A stretch of 6,325 nucleotides of DNA, from positions 1 to 6,325 of the forward strand of contig JADFKM010000080.1 of the NCBI GenBank assembly GCA_022564935.1. The letters run 5' to 3'. Every line of letters begins with the position of its first letter. Position 1 is the first letter of the stretch. The notes below the pieces were generated by a model. The model was not told the DNA's origin, made no database searches, and was given only the letters and a program-made list of their open reading frames with translations. The translations under genes were made by a program, and so were the position numbers. This DNA comes from Candidatus Dadabacteria bacterium. GTDB taxonomy: Bacteria > Desulfobacterota_D > UBA1144 > Nemesobacterales > JADFKM01. Shown here piece by piece: positions 1-6,325 of this stretch.

Positions 1-143
1 AGTATATTAAACCCACGGACCTGGACAAAAAGGGAGCATCTCGTTCTTTTATTCTTGGGATGAGAGGAGCCGCACACATCGCACCCGCAGCCCACTATGG
101 GCACCCCCGTAGATGTCGCGCAGCCAAGCACTATCACTCTCAT
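1..143 (-). CDS. PhnP-like metallo-beta-lactamase-fold hydrolase, N-terminal fragment
   Basis: Reading leftward from the ATG at 143-141, the frame stays open for 47 codons and leaves the window. The start of the protein, [20 protein letters not shown], followed by CDVC, matches the N-terminus of the PhnP/RomA-like branch of the metallo-beta-lactamase fold: a first beta strand, a G-C/T-x-x-S-x-G-V-P turn, then Cys19, Cys21 and Cys24. In E. coli PhnP the equivalent three cysteines bind a structural zinc. The following R-T-R-C-S-L-F-V segment fits the next strand. The HxHxDH catalytic motif would lie beyond the edge and cannot be checked. Family members hydrolyse cyclic phosphodiesters or related esters; the substrate here is unknown. 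An in-frame TAG four codons upstream excludes a longer start. There is no good Shine-Dalgarno sequence, but a -10-like box lies six bases upstream. The gene follows htrA on the same strand after 74 bases. Family call fairly sure; function not. Confidence 0.82.
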   Translation of the reverse strand, partial: MRVIVLGCATSTGVPIVGCGCDVCGSSHPKNKRTRCSLFVQVRGFNI

Positions 144-149
144 GCAAAG

Positions 150-178
150 AATCTATCATCCTGAGGGGACAAATTCAA
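150..178 (-). promoter_or_regulatory. Candidate promoter for the PhnP-like gene
   Basis: On the minus strand TTGAAT (178-173, four of six matches to TTGACA) is followed by 17 bases and TAGATT (155-150, four of six matches to TATAAT), with an extended -10 TGA directly before the hexamer. Six bases then separate it from the ATG at 143. If used, transcription would begin at or next to the start codon and give a leaderless mRNA. The hexamers are only moderate matches, so this is tentative. Confidence 0.35.
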
Positions 179-217
179 AGTCGGTGAAAATTTTAGGGCA
201 CAGGCGCGTAACGAACT

Positions 218-1708
218 CTAATCAATTTTGACGGCCACATATATCGAGTTCCTTTCCCTTTGAATGAGGAAGAGATTTGACCCTTTCTTTTTCAAATCTC
301 CAACCTCACTTTTATATTCGCTTAAATCCGTAATCGGCTTCTTATTAATCTCCAAAATGACGTCCCCCTGTCTGAGTCCAGCTTCTTTGGCCGCGCTCCC
401 TGCGGCCACCTTGGTAACCAAAACTCCGGAGTCGGCCTTCAGTTTGTAAAGCGAAGCAAGCTTAGGGGTAACCTCTTTTACCGTGAGACCCAATCTTTTT
501 TCTCCGTCAATTTCTGATTTTACCTGTTTTACCGAGCCTTTTTCCTTAAACTCCCCCAGAGTAACAGACACTTCCTTTAGCTCACCATCTCTAATAACAC
601 TAAGGGTCATAACCGAGCCGGGGGGCGTGCCGGCAGCCAGCAGGGTTAGATCGGTTAACCTGTCTATCTTCTTGCCGTCCACGCTCATTATTACGTCTCC
701 CCTCTCAATGCCCGCTCTAGCGGCCGGGCCGCCCGTAGTAACATCGGAAACCAGGATTCCTTCATCCACATCCAGTCCGAGACCCTCGGCAAGCTCGGGC
801 GTAACCTCCTGGACCAAGACCCCGAGCCACCCCCTCACTACCTTGCCCGAGGCTCTGAGCTGATCTATTATGGTTTTTGCAATATCCGAAGGGATGGCAA
901 AACCTATGCCCTGCCCCCTCGCAACTATAGCGGTATTGACCCCTACGACTTCGCCCATCAGGTTAAACAACGGCCCCCCGCTGTTGCCCGGATTGATAGG
1001 GGCGTCAGTCTGAATAAAATCGTCGTAGCGTCCCATACCCAGCACCCTGCCTGTGGCGCTCACTATTCCCGCTGTGACAGTGTGGCCGAGACCGAAGGGA
1101 TTGCCGATCGCCACAACCCAATCCCCTATCTCAAGCGACTCGGAATCTCCGAAGCTGAGAAAGGGAAGCTCGCCATCCACATCGATCTTTAATAGAGCAA
1201 GATCGGTATTAGGGTCTTTTCCCACTACACTCGCTACGTATTTCCTCTCGTTCTCCAAGATAACGTGGATATCGGTAGCCTTATCCACCACGTGGTTGTT
1301 AGTGACGACATAACCGCCGGGGGATATGATAAACCCGGTTCCAAGCCCCCTGCGATTATATTCTTGCTGAGGCGCTTGACCAAAAAACTTTTCAAAGAAA
1401 TCACTGAATGGGTCGTCCCCGCCAAAGGGCTGAGGCATGGGGAACAACGGCTTCCTTTTAATAACGCTCGAAGTGCTTATATTAACCACCGCGGGCTTGA
1501 GATTCTTAACAAGTGGGGAAAATGATGGGAGCTCGACCCTTTTGAACACCTGTGTATGGGACGTATCTTTCTGATTACCGGCATTTTTTAGTGCAGTTTC
1601 TTCCCTGCCTACTTGACCCTGTGAGGCTTCTTCGGGCTTTTCACACCCGGGGAGCAAAACAGAAAAAGAGACGGCAATCAAAGCTGTAATAAATAAAACA
1701 TTTTTCAC
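218..1708 (-). CDS. Do/HtrA-family periplasmic serine protease, probable lipoprotein (DegP/DegQ-like)
   Basis: This 496-residue protein has the full DegP/DegQ plan: signal peptide, trypsin-like domain, then two PDZ domains. The start is GTG 1708-1706, with AAGGAGG six bases upstream; an in-frame TTG at 1801 would add 31 residues with no such site and would bury the signal peptide. Residues 1-22 form a signal peptide ending in LLPGC, a lipobox-like site that predicts lipidation on Cys22. The catalytic triad is His139 (TNNHVV), Asp169 (NTDLAL) and Ser243 (GNSGGP). A family-typical PFxDFFxKFF loop sits at 100-109. PDZ1 spans about 292-386 and PDZ2 about 406-494. Do proteases act as oligomers in the periplasm, degrading or chaperoning misfolded envelope proteins; the PDZ domains bind exposed C-termini. 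Length is normal and no key residue is missing. It is transcribed divergently from the amidase gene and toward the PhnP-like gene. Whether it is a DegP, DegQ or DegS orthologue cannot be decided; two PDZ domains argue against DegS. Confidence 0.96.
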   Translation of the reverse strand: MKNVLFITALIAVSFSVLLPGCEKPEEASQGQVGREETALKNAGNQKDTSHTQVFKRVELPSFSPLVKNLKPAVVNISTSSVIKRKPLFPMPQPFGGDDPFSDFFEKFFGQAPQQEYNRRGLGTGFIISPGGYVVTNNHVVDKATDIHVILENERKYVASVVGKDPNTDLALLKIDVDGELPFLSFGDSESLEIGDWVVAIGNPFGLGHTVTAGIVSATGRVLGMGRYDDFIQTDAPINPGNSGGPLFNLMGEVVGVNTAIVARGQGIGFAIPSDIAKTIIDQLRASGKVVRGWLGVLVQEVTPELAEGLGLDVDEGILVSDVTTGGPAARAGIERGDVIMSVDGKKIDRLTDLTLLAAGTPPGSVMTLSVIRDGELKEVSVTLGEFKEKGSVKQVKSEIDGEKRLGLTVKEVTPKLASLYKLKADSGVLVTKVAAGSAAKEAGLRQGDVILEINKKPITDLSEYKSEVGDLKKKGSNLFLIQRERNSIYVAVKID

Positions 1709-1714
1709 AATAAG

Positions 1715-1721
1715 CCTCCTT
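1715..1721 (-). promoter_or_regulatory. Strong Shine-Dalgarno site that sets the htrA start
   Basis: The minus strand reads AAGGAGG, then six bases (CTTATT), then GTG at 1708. This is a near-perfect anti-16S match at good spacing. It overrides the longer reading from the TTG at 1801 and places a basic residue and hydrophobic stretch directly at the N-terminus, as a signal peptide requires. It also shows that this organism uses canonical Shine-Dalgarno initiation at some genes. Confidence 0.85.
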
Positions 1722-1983
1722 ACAATTGCCAGAACCATGTTGCGATTTTGCAGTGGATAACGGAAACACTCTATATTTTGAAACGGCAAGCCGTCCAGCA
1801 ATTTGAGCTATAAAATAATAAACCCGAACTCAGGGATTTGGTTACAATATAAAAATATACCATAAGCAACGCTGAGATTTTATACAACCTCTGGATAATA
1901 AAGCACCGCGTATCAGCATTTTTCAATGTACCCGTACTTGCCTACCCCCGTAAATGGGAATTATGACTCAAAACCGCAGGGAA

Positions 1984-2012
1984 TTTACATTTTAGAGAAG
2001 GGCTGATAAAAT
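1984..2012 (+). promoter_or_regulatory. Sigma70-like promoter for the amidase gene
   Basis: TTTACA (1984-1989, five of six matches to TTGACA) is followed by exactly 17 bases and TAAAAT (2007-2012, five of six matches to TATAAT), with an extended -10 TGA at 2004-2006. This is the best complete promoter in the window. The expected transcription start is about 2018-2020. That coincides with the first ATG of the amidase frame, or gives a leader of roughly 40 bases if the GTG at 2057 is used instead. Confidence 0.6.
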
Positions 2013-2017
2013 TAAGA

Positions 2018-3778
2018 ATGTACATTAACAATTATTTCGTATATATTAGGAATAACGTGGTATTAATGAGATTAGCTTTATCGACCATATTGCTTTTTCT
2101 ATCCCTATCTACCGATATTTCTAACGCATCCGATAGGGGGGGCAATCAACTATTCCAACAAGCCCTGGAGCTATACCAAACCCTCTCTTCAGATCCCGAT
2201 AACATGAACGACAAGGAGGTCTGGATTACAATAGCCAAGGCCTTTAACAGCATATACATAGAATATCCACAGAGCGAAAAAGCCCCGGACGCCCTTTTTC
2301 TTTCCGGCAAGATGTACGAGGAGGCAGGACTCAGATTCGATTCTAAAGACCATCTCGAGAAGTCCGTTAAACTCAGCCGTGAATTTACCGAAAACTATCC
2401 CCAAAGCCCGCTCGCCGACGACGCGCAGATAAGAATTGCCAGGATCATCGAACTCACAGACAAACAAAAAGCCTATACCGAATATCACCAGGTCATTAAG
2501 AGTTACCCTAACGGCAATATGTTTAATGCGGCAAGCTCTAAGCTCCGAGACCTCAGACCACATAAGCCTGCCGTAAAAGTTACGACAAATGAGTACAATA
2601 CAAAATCGAAAAAATCCTCTTCAAGCGGCCTGGTCAGCGTATCCAAAATTCGCAGGTGGTCTACAGAGGACTATACGCGCGTGGTCATCCATGTAGATAA
2701 AGAAATGCCGTTCAAACACTATTTTCTCAAAGCCGATAAAAAACGCGGCACTCCGCCCAGACTGTTCGTAGATATAAAGGGAACGACCGTCGACACCCAT
2801 CTTGAAGAATCCATTGACAGCGGACTGCTTGAGTCTATTAAATTCGCCAGGCACTCAAAAGACACCGTGCGGGTCGTCCTCTATATACGCAGCTTCAAAG
2901 ACTACCGCGTATTCGAGCTACACAACCCCTTCAGAATCGTCATGGATATATACGACAAGGAGTCTTCGCCTGCGAACATTAACGTCGCCGCAGCTCCGAA
3001 AAAACCCCCTTCTCCCAAGGCGGATATTTCAAAGAATATAAAACTCGAAACGCCCTCTCAAGATATAGCCGACTGGCTCGGATTGAAAGTGAACACGGTC
3101 GTAATCGACCCGGGACACGGCGGTCACGACCCTGGAGCCATCGGCCCGGGCGGCGTCAAGGAGAAGGACGTAAACCTCAAAATAGCCAAGGCGCTAAAAA
3201 AGAAGATCGAAAAGGACGGCACCATCCCGAAAGTCATTCTCACAAGAACAGACGACAGGTTCATCCCGCTGGAAGAAAGAACCGCCATTGCGAGAAAGCT
3301 TAACGCCGACCTGTTCATCTCGATCCACTGCAACGCATCGAAGCGCAGGAAAGCACACGGCATCGAAACCTATATCCTGAGTTTTACCAAAGACCCCGAG
3401 GCCTTGGAAGTGGCGGCCAGAGAGAATGCAAGCAACACAAGGGGTCTTAGCGACCTGGCCGACATAATAAAGAAGTACGTTCTCAACTCGAAGATAGATC
3501 AATCGATGAGTCTTGCAAAATCCGTTCAAAATTCCATCGTCACCACCCTCGACGGCAAATACTCATATATCAACAACAAGGGCGTCAAGAAAGCCCCCTT
3601 CGTTGTTCTTATCGGAACGGACGTTCCCAGCATATTGATCGAAGCATCGTTCATTTCAAACCCCAGGGAAGAAAAAAGATTGAAAAGCAAAAAGTATATA
3701 AACACCCTGGCCGAGGGAATCTTGGCCGGTCTGAAAAAATACTCCAAGAACAAGCAGATCGCCTACATATCTAAATGA
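2018..3778 (+). CDS. N-acetylmuramoyl-L-alanine amidase with TPR, AMIN and Amidase_3 domains (AmiC-like)
   Basis: This 586-residue enzyme cleaves the amide bond between N-acetylmuramic acid and L-alanine in peptidoglycan, typically to split the septum. Residues 17-37 form a signal peptide (MRLALSTILLFLSLS, likely cut after SNA), so it acts in the periplasm. Residues about 40-180 are tetratricopeptide-like helices with repeated YPQS/YPNG turns, as in YbgF/BamD-type proteins. An AMIN domain (about 207-312) targets peptidoglycan or the septum. A low-complexity Pro/Lys linker leads to Amidase_3 (about 358-575). Zinc ligands are His367 (DPGHGG), Glu382 (KEKD) and His437 (SIHCNA); the catalytic glutamate is Glu542 (LIEASFISN). 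The stretch at about 466-500 matches the insertion that carries the occluding helix in AmiB/AmiC, so activation by an EnvC- or NlpD-type partner is plausible. The start is uncertain: ATG 2018 fits leaderless initiation, GTG 2057 has AGGA five bases upstream, and ATG 2066 gives the cleanest signal peptide. The core is the same in each case. Confidence 0.95.
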   Translation: MYINNYFVYIRNNVVLMRLALSTILLFLSLSTDISNASDRGGNQLFQQALELYQTLSSDPDNMNDKEVWITIAKAFNSIYIEYPQSEKAPDALFLSGKMYEEAGLRFDSKDHLEKSVKLSREFTENYPQSPLADDAQIRIARIIELTDKQKAYTEYHQVIKSYPNGNMFNAASSKLRDLRPHKPAVKVTTNEYNTKSKKSSSSGLVSVSKIRRWSTEDYTRVVIHVDKEMPFKHYFLKADKKRGTPPRLFVDIKGTTVDTHLEESIDSGLLESIKFARHSKDTVRVVLYIRSFKDYRVFELHNPFRIVMDIYDKESSPANINVAAAPKKPPSPKADISKNIKLETPSQDIADWLGLKVNTVVIDPGHGGHDPGAIGPGGVKEKDVNLKIAKALKKKIEKDGTIPKVILTRTDDRFIPLEERTAIARKLNADLFISIHCNASKRRKAHGIETYILSFTKDPEALEVAARENASNTRGLSDLADIIKKYVLNSKIDQSMSLAKSVQNSIVTTLDGKYSYINNKGVKKAPFVVLIGTDVPSILIEASFISNPREEKRLKSKKYINTLAEGILAGLKKYSKNKQIAYISK

Positions 3779-4069
3779 TATTCTGATCTTGCTCCATATT
3801 TGCCTCACTCCTCGGACGGCGCAATTTAATTTTAAGACCTCTCATAAAAAGACGAGCTTTATATCAATGGGTAATACGTTTTCAGGAGACAGAATCAGGA
3901 TGTGTATTAAGTGAAATCTCTCTCCCATGCAGTGCCTAGAAGTAATTAACATAAAAACGATTACAGTCGCTGCGGTACACCAAATGAACAGTCCTCACTA
4001 AATTTATTCTTTAACAAAACATATGTAAGTCACTTTTAAGAGCCACCTATCTGAAATATAATCTAGTGT
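3779..4069. other. Intergenic region between the amidase gene and polX
   Basis: These 291 AT-rich bases contain no open frame with recognisable protein character on either strand. I looked for a rho-independent terminator after the amidase stop and found no GC-rich stem followed by a T-run. The only site I would name is the TATAAT just before polX. Termination of the amidase transcript is therefore unexplained, and read-through into polX remains possible. Confidence 0.5.
4034..4062 (+). promoter_or_regulatory. Candidate polX promoter with consensus -10
   Basis: A perfect TATAAT at 4057-4062 lies seven bases before the polX ATG at 4070. At 17-base spacing the -35 position (4034-4039) reads TTTTAA, a poor match, so the -10 would carry most of the recognition. 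Transcription would start at or very near the A of the ATG. No Shine-Dalgarno sequence lies in the space between, which fits a leaderless message. Confidence 0.5.
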
Positions 4070-5790
4070 ATGAACAAAAACCGGGAGATCGCTCAGATCT
4101 TCGAAACAATCGCCGATATGCTCGAGGTTCTTGAAGAGAACAGGTTCAAGATAAGGGCCTACAGGAACGCCGCCCGAAACATAATGGAGCTTGGCGATAA
4201 GATCGAGGAGGTGGAGGGGCGCGGTGAGCTGCAAAGCATTTCCGGCGTGGGAGCCGACTTGTCCAGAAAAATCTCCGGATATTTAGAAACCGGAAAGATC
4301 GAGGAGTATGAGAGACTCAAGGAGCGGGTTCCTCCCGGAGCGGTCGAGCTGCTTTCAATTCAGGGTCTGGGCCCAAAGACCCTCGCGACGCTGATAAAAA
4401 AGCTCGGGGTAAGGGGGTTGTCCGATCTCGAAAAAGTCCTGGATGGAGAAGAAATTAAGAAGCTGCCAAGGATGGGACAAAAGAAAATAGAGGAAATGAG
4501 AAGGGGGATACAAATTGTCAAAGAGGGTGGAGAGAGAATCCCGCTGGGCGCCGCATTGCCTACGGCCCTTGAAATCACCTCCCTCGTAAGGGAGATGCCG
4601 GGCACCCTGGACGCTGTAATCACAGGCTCTATAAGGAGAATGAAAGAAAACAATAAGGACATAGACATACTCGCCCTGACCCGAGACGGCGGCTCAGTCA
4701 TTAAGGCGTTCGTCGAGCTTCCGATAGTGCGGGAAGTGCATGCGCAGGGCGAAACGACTGGAAGCATAATCACAGGAGAAGGGGTTAAGGTCAATCTTAG
4801 AGTCGCAGGCCCCGACTCTTGGGGAGGAGCGCTACAGTATTTCACAGGCTCGCAGGCCCATAACGTGAAGCTTAGAATATTAGCGCTCAGCAAAGGCTGC
4901 AACCTCAATGAGTACGGGGTGTTCCGAGGCGAGAATAGAATTGCCTGGAAATCCGAGGAAGAGTTCTACGAAGCATTGGGACTCGAGTGGATCCCCCCTG
5001 AGCTGAGGGAAGACAGAGGGGAGATAGAGGCCGCAGCCAAGGGCGAGATACCCGATCTTATACAACTTGCCGATATCAGGGGAGATCTCCACACCCATTC
5101 CACCTGGAGCGACGGAAGGTACGGTATCGAGCAGATGGCCGCCGCTGCCAGGGATATGGGCTATGAGTACATCGCCGTCACAGACCACTCCCCTTCCTCG
5201 CGCATTGCCAACGGGCTGAGCACCGAAAGGCTTATGGAGAAAAAAAAGGACATACAAAGGGCAAGAAAAAGAGTCACCGGCATTTCCATACTTTTTGGAG
5301 CGGAGGTAGACATAAAAAGCGACGGCAGCCTGGATTATCCCGACGACGTACTTAAGGAGCTGGATGTAGTAATAGCGGCCGTCCACAGCGGATTCAATAT
5401 GGAGCGGGCAGCTATGACTGCGCGCATTACGGCCGCCTTGAAAAACCCCTGTGTGCACGCTCTCGCCCACCCCACCGGAAGACTCATTGGAACCAGAGCG
5501 CCTTATGAGATGGACATAGACGAAGTCATCGATACGGCGCTCAAACACGGCAAAGCGCTCGAGGTCAACTCCCAGTATCTGAGACTCGACCTTAACGACA
5601 TCAACACAAAGCAGGCCGTGGATAAGGGCGTTAAGATAATTATCTCAACCGACGCCCACCATACCAATCAGCTGAAATTGATGGGCCTTGGAGTCGGCAC
5701 GGCAAGAAGGGGATGGTTACAAACAAAAAACGTGATCAACGCTTTGGGAATCAACGACCTTAAAAGATGGCTGAAAACCCCGGGGAAGCT

Positions 5791-5800
<10 letters not shown>
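4070..5800 (+). CDS. polX: DNA polymerase/3'-5' exonuclease PolX (Pol X plus PHP domains)
   Basis: This 576-residue protein matches bacterial PolX in length and order. Residues 1-50 form the Pol X N-terminal 8-kDa-type domain, starting canonically at M1, which supports ATG 4070. Helix-hairpin-helix segments lie at about 54-75, 94-124 and 129-147. The palm has the GSIRR motif (186-190) and two catalytic aspartates, Asp197 and Asp199; the thumb region has YFTGS (257-261), Asn265 and NEYGVF. The C-terminal PHP domain has a complete metal-ligand set: His341, His343, Asp348, His373, Glu412, His439, His467, Asp528 and His530. Family members fill short gaps in base excision repair; their PHP domain gives 3'-5' exonuclease, with AP-endonuclease and 3'-phosphatase activity reported for some. 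Three conserved palm positions look altered: Lys196 where GDxD has Gly, Thr230 in GETK, and Asn242 where VDLRV has the third catalytic Asp. Polymerase activity may be reduced or lost while the nuclease is kept; this is inference. ligA follows 60 bases downstream. Confidence 0.96.

Positions 5801-6325
<525 letters not shown>

Larger units (their letters stand above)
1709..2017. other. Divergent intergenic region between htrA and the amidase gene
   Basis: These 309 bases are AT-rich and carry no convincing gene. They hold the htrA ribosome binding site at the left end and the amidase promoter at the right end. A short dyad, ACGGC-AA-GCCGT, lies at 1783-1794, about 75-86 bases upstream of the htrA start; with 5-bp arms it may be an operator or chance. 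AT-rich stretches at about 1809-1822 and 1846-1862 could hold an htrA -10 element, but I could not pair any with a good -35, so the htrA promoter is unassigned. No known extracytoplasmic-stress promoter is recognised. Confidence 0.6.

Noticed and set aside
3-164. Plus-strand frame open from the left edge to TGA at 162
   Set aside because: It is antisense to the PhnP-like gene, whose zinc-cysteine signature identifies the true strand; no family is recognised in this frame.
187-194. AAAATTTT palindrome after the htrA stop as a terminator
   Set aside because: There is no GC-rich stem and no T-run in the right place; short AT palindromes are expected by chance.
1783-1794. Dyad ACGGC-AA-GCCGT in the htrA leader as an operator
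   Set aside because: The 5-bp arms are short enough to arise by chance and match no site I know; noted only within the intergenic entry.
1709-1801. 31-codon N-terminal extension of HtrA from an in-frame TTG at 1801
   Set aside because: It has no ribosome binding site, would bury the signal peptide, and is bypassed by AAGGAGG-N6-GTG at 1708.
1938-1966. Possible promoter TTGCCT-N17-TTATGA upstream of the amidase gene
   Set aside because: It matches poorly compared with the TTTACA-N17-TGA-preceded TAAAAT promoter at 1984-2012.
3779-3870. Rho-independent terminator after the amidase gene
   Set aside because: The region was scanned by eye for a GC-rich stem followed by T residues; only 3-bp pairings were found.
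4360-4908. 182-codon open frame on the minus strand
   Set aside because: It lies opposite the PolX palm and has Ser/Pro/Leu-rich composition typical of antisense reading; no domain is recognisable.
4880-5548. 222-codon open frame on the minus strand
   Set aside because: It lies wholly inside polX, opposite conserved PolX and PHP motifs; its translation shows no recognisable domain and it is an antisense shadow.
5778-5785. CCCCGGGG palindrome near the polX 3' end
   Set aside because: It lies within coding sequence (Thr-Pro-Gly-Lys codons) and is explained by ordinary codon choice.

Overview
The window looks like ordinary chromosomal DNA from a free-living diderm (Gram-negative-type) bacterium of mid GC content. 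The grounds are a secreted Do/HtrA protease with two PDZ domains, a TPR-AMIN-Amidase_3 cell-wall hydrolase of the kind common in deltaproteobacteria-like lineages, a bacterial PHP-type DNA polymerase X, and an NAD+-dependent DNA ligase. I cannot fix the phylum from sequence alone; Desulfobacterota/Nitrospirota-type or a related uncultured lineage is a loose guess. I see no mobile elements, CRISPR arrays, tRNA or rRNA genes, or phage genes.

Layout: (1) 1-143, minus strand, is the N-terminal 47 codons of a PhnP-like metallo-beta-lactamase-fold hydrolase that runs off the left edge. (2) 218-1708, minus strand, is a Do/HtrA serine protease. Its start is fixed by an excellent Shine-Dalgarno sequence and a lipoprotein-type signal peptide. 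(3) 1709-2017 is a divergent intergenic region with a strong sigma70-like promoter facing right. (4) 2018-3778, plus strand, is a periplasmic N-acetylmuramoyl-L-alanine amidase. (5) 3779-4069 is a gap ending in a perfect TATAAT seven bases before the next ATG. (6) 4070-5800, plus strand, is polX. (7) 5861 to the right edge, plus strand, is the N-terminal 155 codons of ligA.

Functionally there are two themes. The divergent htrA/amidase pair concerns the envelope: protein quality control in the periplasm and septal peptidoglycan cleavage. The polX-ligA pair concerns DNA repair: gap processing or filling, then nick sealing. The genes are 60 bases apart on one strand and probably co-transcribed.

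The most notable points are these. PolX keeps every PHP nuclease metal ligand but departs from consensus at three conserved positions of the polymerase palm, including Asn in place of the third catalytic Asp. Three genes have a -10-like box 5-7 bases before the ATG, suggesting leaderless mRNAs. The polX stop codon lies in an ATGA overlap that forms the exact tetraloop of a 6-bp hairpin, followed by a 20-codon mini-frame ending one base before the ligA ATG. I found no convincing evidence of a wholly novel system.
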